From positions 682,001-746,000 of the forward strand of contig NC_014374.1 of the NCBI RefSeq assembly GCF_000144915.1: DNA of 64,000 nt. The letters run 5' to 3'. Below the pieces are notes generated by a model. That model was not told where the DNA came from, made no database searches, and saw nothing but the letters and a program-made list of their open reading frames with translations. Of the stretch, positions 34,602 to 42,904 are shown one piece after another; position 1 is the stretch's first letter; each line of letters starts with the position of its first letter. This DNA comes from Acidilobus saccharovorans 345-15. GTDB lineage: Archaea; Thermoproteota; Thermoprotei_A; Sulfolobales; Acidilobaceae. The translations under genes and the position numbers were made by a program.

Positions 34602-36914
34602 TTGATGAGGGGAAAGGCCTTCAGGGGAGCCCTCGAGTACGTCCTGCTGGCCCTGATCGCGGCCCTCACTGCAGCCCTGAGGCTAGTGCCGTACCTGAGG
34701 TACGGGCCGACGCTTAGCGAGGTCGACCCATATGAGTACCTCTGGCTTGCTAACTACTTCTACTCCCACGGCCTCGGCGGCCTCCATGGCCTCGCCCACT
34801 CGGCCCTCTGGTGGTACCCGTGGGGCAGGGACTTCCTGAGCAGCGAGTACCTCGGGCTCCCGTGGCTCTCGGCCCTGGCGTCAAGGCTCACGGGGGCCAG
34901 CGTCGAGGTCGCCCTCTCGCTGTCCCCGGTGGCCTTTGCGGTGCTCGGCGTGATAGGCGTTTACCTTGCTGTGAAGGAGGCCAGGGGCAGCTCCGTGGCT
35001 GCCCTGACGGCCGCGGCGGGCTTCGCCTTCCTGCCGATAACTGTGCTGGACCACGGCTTTGCCACCGACCCAGCCAAGGTCTTTGACGGCATAGCCCTGC
35101 TCCCCTACCCGCTCTACTTCATGGCCAGGTCGTACAGGGCGCCGAAAGCGACCACGTCAATAGCGATGGCGGCCGCCGCCGGGGCCTCAGGGGGGCTCAT
35201 AGCGTGGCTCTGGGGAGGCTACCAGTACATGGCCCTCGTCGTGGCCCTGTTAGCGGTAACTGAGCCGTTCCTGAACGAGCCCTCCCTGCCGGGCCTCCTG
35301 AGGCTTCTAGCCGCCTGGGCGGCCTTTGCAGCCGTGGCCCTGACCTCGCCGGCCGTGAGCCCCCACGTCTTCACCAGGGGGGTCGGGCTGGCGGCCGAGG
35401 CGTCCCTGCTCGCCTACGCCTTTGAGTACCTCGCGCTTACCAGGCTAAGGGGCCTCAGCAGGCTCAGGGTGCACGCGTGGACCCTCGCGGTGTTGGCCGG
35501 CCTCGCGGCGGTCGCTGTGGCCTCAGGCATGGTGAGCCTCCCCTCCAGGGTCCTCATGGGCCTCGGCGTGACCCCGCCGCCCGGGGCTGTGGTGCCCCTG
35601 ACGGTGCAGGAGTACATGGGCGTCCCGCCGCAGCAGGTGATATCATCGTATGCGCCCTTCTTCGTCCTGTCGCTGATAGGCGTGGCTACCATGATCGCGG
35701 GCAGGGCCACCGGAAGGCTGGCGCCATCCCCCACTGACGCCATGGTCGTGGTGTCGCTGGAGCTCATGGTTATCTTCACCTACGCCTCCGTCAACCAGGC
35801 CTACTACCTGCCGTCGGCGGCCCTCTACGCGATAATAGCGGGAGGGGTGTCAGTGGCCCTGGTCGGGTCGCTTAGGCCCGCTTACGGCGCCTCGCGGCGC
35901 CGCAGGCCCCGGCAGGCTGCTGGCAGGGGCGCGGCGATAGGGGCCGCCCTGCTGGCGGCAATAGTGCTGGCGTCCATGGCCTACTACGCCTCCGTCGACT
36001 ACAGCGCGCTCCAGCTCGAGGCGCCCTCAATAGAGACCGGCTGGCTTGGGGCCCTGAGGTCCCCCGACGGGAAGGTTATAGTTCCAGTCAACAACGCCTG
36101 GCCCCTCGCGCTCAGCTACGTCAAGGAAAGGACGCCCCCGGGCTCGGTGGTGGTGACCTGGTGGGACTACGGCTACTGGGTGGGCGTCCTGGCCAACAGG
36201 GCGTCCGTGGTCGACGGCTCAACTATAAACGGCACCCAGATAGAGCTCGTCGCCGACGCCCTCACGGCCCCCGTAGAGCAGTCCGGGGCCTACCTGAGGA
36301 TGCTGAGGCTCCCGGCGAACGAGACGTACGTCATGGTATACGACGTCTTCCTCGGCATATACGACAACTCCACGGGCTCCGTCACCATAATGCCGTTCCC
36401 CAACGTGGTCAGCGTGGGCCCAGGGGTCTACGCGGTGACCTACGGCCTGGGCGACATGGCCAAGTCATACCAGATGCTCAGGATAGCCGGCAGGGTCAAC
36501 CCTTACTCGGGCCAGGCGCTGTTCACAGGCTACTCCTCCGTCAGCTACCAGTCCAACGTCGAGGTGCTCCAGTTCCCCGGCCTTGCGGGCGGCCCGGCCA
36601 AGAACGTGAGTAACACGCTCAACACCACCATATACGACCTCATTATGTACGGCCTCTCGCAGCTGGGCAACTACGGCGTCCTGGGCCAGGGGGCCTCGTG
36701 GCTCAGGAGCGCCTCCTCGTTCACCCCGGCGGCCGTGGCCTACGTGACCCCCACGGGAGGCATTGTCCCGGCCCCCGTGAGCGCCCCGAGCCCTGAGCCC
36801 TACTACGTGCCCGTGGCGTTCTTCGTCTCAGTGCCGTACTCCTGGCAGGGGGCAGGGGTCACGTACTTCTACGCGGTCATAGTGTTCCTCTACAGGTGGG
36901 GAGGACTGCCTTAA
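34602..36914 (+). CDS. aglB: Oligosaccharyltransferase AglB/Stt3
   Basis: 770 residues. It transfers the lipid-linked glycan to Asn of Asn-X-Ser/Thr sequons on the outer membrane face. About 11-13 membrane segments fill residues 10-470. The first external loop has TLSEVDPYEYLWLANYFY with the catalytic Asp, and the later loops EYLG and DHGFATDPAKVFDG fit the GT-C catalytic site. The C-terminal domain begins with the acceptor-binding WWDYGYW (520-526), followed by NRASVVDGSTINGTQI. Many own sequons are present. It lies 23 kb from the glycosyltransferase cluster, which probably makes its lipid-linked donor. Confidence 0.93.
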   Translation: MMRGKAFRGALEYVLLALIAALTAALRLVPYLRYGPTLSEVDPYEYLWLANYFYSHGLGGLHGLAHSALWWYPWGRDFLSSEYLGLPWLSALASRLTGASVEVALSLSPVAFAVLGVIGVYLAVKEARGSSVAALTAAAGFAFLPITVLDHGFATDPAKVFDGIALLPYPLYFMARSYRAPKATTSIAMAAAAGASGGLIAWLWGGYQYMALVVALLAVTEPFLNEPSLPGLLRLLAAWAAFAAVALTSPAVSPHVFTRGVGLAAEASLLAYAFEYLALTRLRGLSRLRVHAWTLAVLAGLAAVAVASGMVSLPSRVLMGLGVTPPPGAVVPLTVQEYMGVPPQQVISSYAPFFVLSLIGVATMIAGRATGRLAPSPTDAMVVVSLELMVIFTYASVNQAYYLPSAALYAIIAGGVSVALVGSLRPAYGASRRRRPRQAAGRGAAIGAALLAAIVLASMAYYASVDYSALQLEAPSIETGWLGALRSPDGKVIVPVNNAWPLALSYVKERTPPGSVVVTWWDYGYWVGVLANRASVVDGSTINGTQIELVADALTAPVEQSGAYLRMLRLPANETYVMVYDVFLGIYDNSTGSVTIMPFPNVVSVGPGVYAVTYGLGDMAKSYQMLRIAGRVNPYSGQALFTGYSSVSYQSNVEVLQFPGLAGGPAKNVSNTLNTTIYDLIMYGLSQLGNYGVLGQGASWLRSASSFTPAAVAYVTPTGGIVPAPVSAPSPEPYYVPVAFFVSVPYSWQGAGVTYFYAVIVFLYRWGGLP

Positions 36915-36947
36915 AGCTGGGGCCGCGAGAGGGCTCAGGGGAACGCC

Positions 36948-37640
36948 TTGGACTCCCCCTCGAGGCTCGCCAGGGAGCTGGCCAAAGAGCTGGAGTCGGA
37001 GCCCTCGGCCGAGGAGTTCGCCAAGAGGTGCCTCAACTCCATGAGGTGGGGAGGCAGCGCGGTCCTCATGGTTGTTGACGCCTCCTTCACGTCGGCGGGG
37101 CTCAGCTACTTCACCGCCGTGGTCCCCAGGGTGCTCAGGTTCAAGGAGGAGCTCGTGGACTCCGGCAGGATAAGGGGGCTGGAGGACCTCGCCTCGGCTG
37201 ACGAGGGCCTCCTGCTGAGGTACTGGAGGAACAGGAGGTCGTGGTCTGTCGCCAAGGGGGTGGCCTCCTCCCTGCTGCGCTTCGGGGGCGACGACAGGTC
37301 AAGGCTCAGGTCCTGGGCGTCGCAGTCAAGGCTTGAGGGCTGGAGGTCTGACCCGGTGGGCTCAGTGAGGGGCGTGGGGCTCATAACTTACCAGTACCTC
37401 AGGATGATGGGTGGCGTGGACACCGCCATGCCGGACAGGATAGTCAAGAAGTACGTTAAGGCCGTGGGGGAGAGGGCTGGCGTCCCCGTGCCGCAGGGCG
37501 ACGTGGAGTTCGTGAGGCTCCTCGAGTCCCTGAGGCAGCACGGCGTCAGCCCCGTGGCCGTCACCTGGCTCTCGTGGCTTAAGCTCTCAGAGGGCGAGGA
37601 GGTGCTGAGGAGGTACGGGGACCTGGTTAACCTGCTCTAG
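36948..37640 (+). CDS. Helical protein with HhH/GPD-like segment
   Basis: 230 residues from TTG, 34 bases after aglB. The first 140 residues are helical and unrecognised. SVRGVGLITYQYLRMMGGVD and the following DRIVKKYVKAV resemble the helix-hairpin-helix and catalytic-Asp region of endonuclease III-type DNA glycosylases (GVG...T..yLR..g.d...PD). The Fe-S Cys of EndoIII are absent. A DNA-repair or DNA-binding function is possible but the overall family was not recognised. Confidence 0.5.
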   Translation: MDSPSRLARELAKELESEPSAEEFAKRCLNSMRWGGSAVLMVVDASFTSAGLSYFTAVVPRVLRFKEELVDSGRIRGLEDLASADEGLLLRYWRNRRSWSVAKGVASSLLRFGGDDRSRLRSWASQSRLEGWRSDPVGSVRGVGLITYQYLRMMGGVDTAMPDRIVKKYVKAVGERAGVPVPQGDVEFVRLLESLRQHGVSPVAVTWLSWLKLSEGEEVLRRYGDLVNLL

Positions 37641-37857
37641 GGAGCACGGCTATGCCGGTCAACGTCCTTGATATCAGCAGGTTGGAGGGTCCGCTGGACG
37701 TGACGGGCCCCCTGGGGCCGGCGCGGCCAGCGGCGTGAATGACGTGGACCACCCTGAGGAGGTGGACCAGGAACAGGCCGTGGCCAAGGGCCACGTGCGC
37801 GGTTACGCCGAGCCCTCCGGCGGCCGCGAGGAGGACAACTAAGAGCAGCAGCCTCAC
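37627..37857 (-). CDS. Possible small hydrophobic protein
   Basis: 76 residues from GTG 37857 behind a GGGGAAGGG stretch, 35 bases downstream of the ribokinase gene. The first 50 residues are hydrophobic (LLLLVVLLAAAGGLGVTAHV). The rest is basic and low in complexity and overlaps the convergent gene's end by 14 bases. It may be a real tail gene of the ribokinase transcript or a chance frame; I lean to chance. Confidence 0.25.
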   Translation of the reverse strand: MRLLLLVVLLAAAGGLGVTAHVALGHGLFLVHLLRVVHVIHAAGRAGPRGPVTSSGPSNLLISRTLTGIAVLPRAG

Positions 37858-37892
37858 TTCCCTTCCCCGGCCTGAGACGGCGGGCGGGCCTA

Positions 37893-38795
37893 TTATCTGC
37901 TGCAGGGGATCTCAAGGCCGAGGCTGAGCAGCTCGGAGGCCCTGAGGCCCAGGGCCCCCTTCCTGGTGACCTTATATGATGCCGCCCTAACCGCAACTGA
38001 AGTCGCCTCCACGAGGTCAAGGCCGCAGGCCAGCGAGTGGGCCAGGGCGGCGTTGAACGCGTCCCCTGCCCCCGTGGGGTCCACTGCCTCAACCCTGGGG
38101 GCCTCTATGATAGCCTTGCCCCTGCCCCTCTCGGCCACCAGGGCGCCCCTCTCGCCCAGAGTTATGACCACCGCGGGGACAAGCTCAAGGAGCCTCTCAG
38201 CGGCCTCGGCCGGCGAGGAGGCCCCTGTGAGCTGGAGCGCCTCCACCTCGTTTGGTGTTATCACGTCAGCCAGCCTTGCTAGATCCCTCGCCTCAGGGGT
38301 CGCCGGAGCTGGGTTGAGCACCCTGACCCCGTTGAAGGCCTCCAGTGCGGCCCTGACGGCGCTCAGCGGGACCTCAAGTGATGCCATCAGCGCCCCTCCC
38401 CTCGGCAGCGACCTGAGGACGTCCTCCTCGCTTAGCATGGAGTTAGCGCCTGGGTCCACAACTATCATGTTCTGGCCGCCGCCCACAATTATGTACGCCC
38501 TGCCGGTCCTCGCCGGCTTCACGGAGACCCCTGAGGCGTCAACCCCCTCCGAAGAGAGGAACCTCAGGGCCTCTCTGCCCTCCTCGTCGTTGCCAACGGC
38601 CGCTATGAGCCTTGCAGAGGCGCCGAGCCTGGCCGCCGAGACTGCCTGGTTTGAGCCCTTGCCTCCGTGGCCAACGTAGAGCTCCCTGGCCTTGAGGGTC
38701 TCGCCCGGCATGGGCAGCCTGTCGACCACAATGTAGTAATCTACGTTGTAGCTTCCCACCGAGGTTAGCTGGGGCCTCACGGCGGCTGCCGGCAA
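37893..38795 (-). CDS. rbsK: PfkB-family kinase, ribokinase-like
   Basis: 300 residues. It probably phosphorylates ribose (or another small sugar/nucleoside) with ATP. Substrate motifs are SYNVDYYIVVDRLPMPGET and VGHGGKGSNQAVSAARLGA (the GGKGxNQA of ribokinases). NPAPATPEARDLARLADVITPNEVEA is the central strand-loop region, and the catalytic anion hole with Asp is VDPTGAGDAFNAALAHSLA. The start is given at 38795 (TTG/ATG-type). No ribose transporter lies beside it. Confidence 0.88.
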   Translation of the reverse strand: MPAAAVRPQLTSVGSYNVDYYIVVDRLPMPGETLKARELYVGHGGKGSNQAVSAARLGASARLIAAVGNDEEGREALRFLSSEGVDASGVSVKPARTGRAYIIVGGGQNMIVVDPGANSMLSEEDVLRSLPRGGALMASLEVPLSAVRAALEAFNGVRVLNPAPATPEARDLARLADVITPNEVEALQLTGASSPAEAAERLLELVPAVVITLGERGALVAERGRGKAIIEAPRVEAVDPTGAGDAFNAALAHSLACGLDLVEATSVAVRAASYKVTRKGALGLRASELLSLGLEIPCSR

Positions 38796-39170
38796 GGGCA
38801 GTCCTGGCCTGGGCTTTAGCCTTCACGGTCGCCGCGGCCCAGCTGAGCCATGCTGAGGGCCCTGCACATGGGATATAACCTGGATGTCTAGGTGCCAGAG
38901 TGGGCGGCTTCAGCTACCCGCTGCCGAGCGGCTGGAGGACCCTGCCCTGCGACCTCAAGGGAAACGCCTTTGTGCACGTAGATCCCGAAGAGGCCAGCGG
39001 CGGTTATGCTAACTGACGGCGGGAGCCGAAAGTCTTCGGCCAGCGGGGCTCCTTCCCTGCGACCAGTGAAGAGCCGTGGCGCGGGCCCACAGCGATGAAC
39101 GCGTGTGGAGCGCGGATCGCCTTCAGGGGCTGAGGGACACTCGCAAGGGCCTCGGTGAAGGGCCTCCTGG
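38796..39170. other. Intergenic region with one short open frame
   Basis: 375 bases between two reverse-strand genes. A forward frame from GTG 38900 to TGA 39016 (38 codons, GGFSYPLPSGWRTLPCDL) follows a GGTG site and a TATA-like GATATAAC, but matches nothing I recognise. The remainder seems empty. It probably includes the ribokinase promoter on the reverse strand. Confidence 0.3.
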
Positions 39171-40034
39171 CTAGGCCATGAAGGCGACTGCAACGGCGAC
39201 AACCACGGCCGCCGCCCCTGCCACCTCGGTTGGCCTGGGCCTCTCAGCCCCCGAGAGCCACGCCATGAGTTGAGCGAAGAGGGGGAGCGAGCTGACAATC
39301 ACAACGGCCTGGTCGAAGCCCGATGCCCTGACCGAGAGGGCGAACAGCGTGACGCCGAGGCCGAGGTCCAGGGCGGCCACCAGCGGGAGGGAGGAGCGGG
39401 CCGTCCTCCTGAGCGCGCTCATCAGGCCGGCGTCGCCTCCCCTGAGGCGAGCCGCCAGCTTCAGCCCCGCCGCCAGCAGGGCCCCCGAGGCGGCCACCCT
39501 CAGGAAGGCTATGACCACGGGCGGCACCCCTCCGGCGTCGGCGAGGCCTATCATCACCTGCCCGAGGGCCCAGGCCCCCGAGGCCCCCAGGGCCATTGCC
39601 ACGCCCCTCGGCGACGCCCTGCCGCCCGGGCCAACGCTGATAAGCGCGACGCCAGCCACTATGAGGGCCCCAGCCGCCGCCAGGCCCGGCGTGAGCCTCT
39701 CGCCCAGGAGCACGGTTGATATCACCTCGGCCAGTATGACGTAGGTGTAGGAGAGCGGGGCCGCCACGGAGAGGCCCGCCGAGCCTATGGAGGCGAGGTA
39801 CATGGTGTCCCCGACGCTGAGCGAGAGGACCCCGCTCAGGACGGCAAAGGCCTCCCCCTCCTTAAACGTCATGAGGGCCAGGGCGAAGGGGAGGGTGGCC
39901 AGCGAGGCGTAGAGCATCCTCATCACGTTGGTCCTGAGGGCGCCGAGCCTGGCTATGAAGGGCTTGTATGCCAGGCTGGCGTAGGCCCATATCATCGCTG
40001 TGGCCAGGGCCGCGGCGTCCCCGAGGGGTCTCAA
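39171..40034 (-). CDS. EamA/DMT-family transporter
   Basis: 287 residues, ten hydrophobic segments as two EamA repeats. Hallmarks are AMIWAYASLAYKPFIARLGA in segment 1, AAPLSYTYVILAEVISTVLLGERLT at the end of the first repeat (helices 4-5), and VIVSSLPLFAQLMAWL in the second. The start ATG overlaps the stop of the upstream amidotransferase gene (ATGA), so they are co-translated. Drug/metabolite exporters; substrate unknown. Confidence 0.85.
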   Translation of the reverse strand: MRPLGDAAALATAMIWAYASLAYKPFIARLGALRTNVMRMLYASLATLPFALALMTFKEGEAFAVLSGVLSLSVGDTMYLASIGSAGLSVAAPLSYTYVILAEVISTVLLGERLTPGLAAAGALIVAGVALISVGPGGRASPRGVAMALGASGAWALGQVMIGLADAGGVPPVVIAFLRVAASGALLAAGLKLAARLRGGDAGLMSALRRTARSSLPLVAALDLGLGVTLFALSVRASGFDQAVVIVSSLPLFAQLMAWLSGAERPRPTEVAGAAAVVVAVAVAFMA

Positions 40035-40816
40035 GGCGTTGGCCCCCGCCAGCGGCTGAAGCCCGTGAGGCCCCCTGAGCTGTTGACGGAGAGCTCGCCC
40101 ACCATGACCAGCCTGCCTGGGCCAAGGCCGCTGTGCCTCAGCCCGAGCGCCTCGCAGTACTTGGCGACGGTAGATGAAACAACGGCAGTTGTCGAGCCCG
40201 CGCTGATGACCCTGAGCTCGTAGTACTCGCCCTCGCCTGGGTCCCTCCAGTAGCTGTAGGCGTAGAGCCTCGCGGCGCCCGAGGGCCTGTCGACCTCCAT
40301 TATCAGGAGGTCCAGGGCCGTCTCCGTGTAGTTCCTCAGGAGCTCAAGCGCCCCCTCGCTGAGCCCCTCCCTGGCTATCACCATAAGGGCCAGCTCGCTG
40401 TCCACGTAGTTGCCCGAGAGCTCCCCGAGGCCCAGGGCCCTGCCCAGGCCTTCCCTGTCCACTGAGCCGTTGTGGGCAAGGAGGTAGAGCCTCCTGCCGT
40501 CAGCGCTGAGGGCCTCATAGGGGTGGGAGTAGGCTATGCCGACCTTCGAGCTGTCCGAGGCCGCCCTGGCGTGCACCATGACAAGCTGTTCCCCGGCGGG
40601 CAGCTGAAGGGAGTTCGCATTACTGAGCTCATCAAATATGGGCCTGGCGCTCCTCCTGACTAACAGCCCCTCGCGCGAGTAGGCCGCCATGCCCCACCCG
40701 TCGCCGTGGACCTCGTCATGCCTCAGCACGTCCCTCTGGGCGGCCCTGGCCAGGCATGAGACCAGCAGCCTGACCTCGCCCGGCGAGGAGGAGGCCGCCC
40801 CCAACATCCTGCACAT
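40031..40816 (-). CDS. Class II glutamine amidotransferase-like protein (YafJ type)
   Basis: 261 residues. The N-terminal nucleophile Cys2 follows directly on Met (MCRMLGAAS). HGDGWGMAAY, then VMVHARAASDSSKVG and LLAHNGSVD, are the glutamine-binding and oxyanion motifs of the Ntn-hydrolase fold; NYVDSELAL follows. No synthase domain is attached, so the ammonia acceptor is unknown; YafJ-type proteins are hypothetical amidotransferases or hydrolases. Overlaps the downstream EamA gene by 4 bases. Confidence 0.85.
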   Translation of the reverse strand: MCRMLGAASSSPGEVRLLVSCLARAAQRDVLRHDEVHGDGWGMAAYSREGLLVRRSARPIFDELSNANSLQLPAGEQLVMVHARAASDSSKVGIAYSHPYEALSADGRRLYLLAHNGSVDREGLGRALGLGELSGNYVDSELALMVIAREGLSEGALELLRNYTETALDLLIMEVDRPSGAARLYAYSYWRDPGEGEYYELRVISAGSTTAVVSSTVAKYCEALGLRHSGLGPGRLVMVGELSVNSSGGLTGFSRWRGPTP

Positions 40817-40861
40817 AGGGCTCCCGGGGAGGACGAGGCGGTGAGGCTCTTATGCCTAGCC

Positions 40862-41746
40862 TCACCTGCAGCCGGGCCTCCTGCACCTGTAGACCTTGAC
40901 CCCTCCCTTCATGTACTCGTCTATGTAGCCCATGCTCTCGAGCTTGGAGAGCCTCCTGTACATGGGCGTCTTAGGTATGCCCGTGTCCTTCATCAGGTCC
41001 GACGCAGTCGCCTCCCCTCCCCTCCTGGCCAGGGCGTCGAGTATGGCCCTGTCCCTGTCGTCAAGCGCGTTCTCGGGCCCAGCGGCCTCCCCCTCCTTGG
41101 ACCCCCTGGCCGCCCTGAGGCCGAGGAACGCGGCGACCGCAGCTATCACCACAGCTGCGGCCGCCACCATGTAATACTCAGAGCTCGCGGGGTGCCTGGT
41201 GACCGTGGTGGTCGGGGTGCTCGATGTTGTTGTCACGGGCGCCGGCGTGGTAGTAATGGGCGACAGCATGTAGTCCACCGAGACCTGGCCCTCGGGCAGG
41301 AGGAGCTCCGGTGAGCTGTCGGTGTAGCTCACCTGTATGGGGATCGGGCTCACCTGGACCGGGGCTGAGCCAGGGGGCATGACAAGCCAGCCCTCGCAGG
41401 GCATGTAGAGCTGCGCCTGCCACAGGTCGCCGGCCTTTGAGGTGGCCTGGAGCGTCAGGTAGCTCACGTTAACTATCCCGGGCTCGTCAACCGCGACCTC
41501 CAGGTCAGTCCCGTTGTAGCTTACCGGCAGGGGCGTCGTGCCGTTCTCCACCGCCTGGTAGGCCACTGGGGAGGTCGCAGGGAGCGCTATGAGCGCGGGG
41601 GCCCTGGTGACGTTGTAGGCCGCCCAGAGGCTCAGGTCGCCGGCCACATCTATAGAGGCGCGTGACGAGTAACAGGTGGCCTGCGCCCTTGCAGCGGGGA
41701 GCATGGCCAACAGCAGTATGGCCAGGGCGACAGCCATAAGCCTCAT
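40862..41746 (-). CDS. Membrane-anchored winged-helix regulator
   Basis: 294 residues. Signal peptide 1-21, an extracellular beta-rich domain (about 22-165) with sequons and two Cys, a Thr/Pro-rich stalk (about 168-190), one membrane helix (MVAAAAVVIAAVAAFLGL), then a cytosolic winged helix from about 225: DRDRAILDALARRGGEATAS, then TPMYRRLSKLESMGYIDEYM. This is a one-component architecture that could pass an outside signal to DNA without a kinase. It stands upstream of the amidotransferase/EamA pair on the same strand, so it may control them. Known relatives exist in crenarchaea but ligands are unknown. Confidence 0.78.
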   Translation of the reverse strand: MRLMAVALAILLLAMLPAARAQATCYSSRASIDVAGDLSLWAAYNVTRAPALIALPATSPVAYQAVENGTTPLPVSYNGTDLEVAVDEPGIVNVSYLTLQATSKAGDLWQAQLYMPCEGWLVMPPGSAPVQVSPIPIQVSYTDSSPELLLPEGQVSVDYMLSPITTTPAPVTTTSSTPTTTVTRHPASSEYYMVAAAAVVIAAVAAFLGLRAARGSKEGEAAGPENALDDRDRAILDALARRGGEATASDLMKDTGIPKTPMYRRLSKLESMGYIDEYMKGGVKVYRCRRPGCR

Positions 41747-41836
41747 GAGGGCGACCTGTGGTATCAGGCTTGGCCTGGCTCTTAAGCTTTAGCAACTTAG
41801 CGATGCCAAAAAAGTTGACGTTAACTGCCCGCGGCC

Positions 41837-41896
41837 TCACTGGCCGCAGCCGCCCCTCCTCTTCTTGGCCTTCTGCTCCTGGGACGTCCTGACCAC
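41837..41896 (-). CDS. Possible leaderless microprotein, 19 residues
   Basis: From GTG 41896 the frame reads VVRTSQEQKAKKRRGGCGQ (first residue Met) and ends at TGA 41837. A good TATA box (TTATATTTT, reverse strand) is centred 26-27 bases before the GTG, exactly where a leaderless archaeal gene needs it, and the sequence is highly basic with a single Cys. It could equally be the start of a small RNA. It is independent of the flanking membrane-protein genes. Confidence 0.35.
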   Translation of the reverse strand: MVRTSQEQKAKKRRGGCGQ

Positions 41897-41917
41897 CGCT
41901 ATGCCTTTGATTAAGAC

Positions 41918-41927
41918 AAAATATAAG
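41918..41927 (-). promoter_or_regulatory. TATA box before the microprotein
   Basis: TTATATTTT on the reverse strand, centred at about 41922. It predicts transcription from about 41896, which is the GTG itself. Confidence 0.5.
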
Positions 41928-41999
41928 GCGGAGTACTGACGCCTTGCGTGCCGGGCCCCCACAACTTAAATGCATAAATGTCGCTGAGCCTATGCCTGG

Positions 42000-42392
42000 G
42001 TGGGATGCGGCTTGAAGTACTCGACCTACCTGATGGTCGGGGCCCTGCTCGCGGACCTGATCATAGCCATAGTCTTCCTCCTGGTGGCCCTGGCCGTGGG
42101 AGGGCCTGCCCTAAGGCATGACTTCTACACCTTCTTTGGCGGCATGATATTCATACTGATAGGCATGGCCGGCTCCCTCGGCCTCACCATGGCCGGCTAC
42201 AGGAGGTCCATGCTTGCCGTGAGCGTCATATTTAACGTCGTGATCGCCTGGCTGCTGGTGCAGTCAAACCTTGACGTGACCACCGAGGTAGTGAGCCTGC
42301 TCGTGGTCCTCATAAACCTGGCCATAACGGCCGTGGCCTACGCCTACATGAACAGCGGCAGGGAGGTGCCCCTGCCCATAATAGGCGCCTAA
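42000..42392 (+). CDS. Four-helix small membrane protein, unknown
   Basis: 130 residues with four hydrophobic segments (about 10-34, 45-66, 71-87 and 94-114). GTG start; the N-terminus is GCGLKYSTYLMVGALLADLI. Its end overlaps the convergent methyltransferase by 4 bases. No family recognised. Confidence 0.6.
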   Translation: MGCGLKYSTYLMVGALLADLIIAIVFLLVALAVGGPALRHDFYTFFGGMIFILIGMAGSLGLTMAGYRRSMLAVSVIFNVVIAWLLVQSNLDVTTEVVSLLVVLINLAITAVAYAYMNSGREVPLPIIGA

Positions 42393-42904
42393 GGCCTCAC
42401 GTAGGCCTCGTCCTTCCCGGCCATGCCCGCGCGCCTCCAGCCGCCCGGCCTGTAGTCGCTCACCCTGGGGACCAGGGTGACCAGCGAGGACCTGGAGACC
42501 CTGGCTATCTCCGCGACGGCCGCCGCGGGGTACTCGAGGAGGTTCACCACAGAGAAGGAGTAGGCCACGTCGAACGTCGCGTCCCTGAAGGGCAGGGCCT
42601 CAGCGTTAGCTATGATGGCCGCGCACCTTTCAGGGCACAGGGCCGATATCCTCCTGGACGCCAGCGAGAGCATGGAGCCGCTGATGTCGACGCACACTAG
42701 CTCTTCCACGTCGCTCATGAGGCCCGTGGATGCCATGTACTCCAGCAGGAGCCCCGTGCCGCAGCCCACGTCAATAACTCTGCCCCTGGGCGGCAGGAGC
42801 CTGAGGCCGACCTCGTACTTCTCTACCTGCTCCTGGCCGTAGAGCTCGTCGTAGGCCTCTGCGCCGTAGTCATACCTGGCCGCCAGCTCCCTGTCGCCGA
42901 CCAA
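42389..42904 (-). CDS. SAM-dependent methyltransferase (Methyltransf_11)
   Basis: 171 residues from TTG 42904. The SAM motif is GRVIDVGCGTGLLLEYMAST, then ELVCVDISGSML, ANAEALPFRDATFDVAYSFS and the post-motif VVNLLEYP. Shorter than most family members (220-260), with an abbreviated C-terminus. It follows the cyclo-ligase-like gene without a gap (TAATTG), so the two are co-transcribed. Substrate unknown. Confidence 0.8.
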   Translation of the reverse strand: MVGDRELAARYDYGAEAYDELYGQEQVEKYEVGLRLLPPRGRVIDVGCGTGLLLEYMASTGLMSDVEELVCVDISGSMLSLASRRISALCPERCAAIIANAEALPFRDATFDVAYSFSVVNLLEYPAAAVAEIARVSRSSLVTLVPRVSDYRPGGWRRAGMAGKDEAYVRP

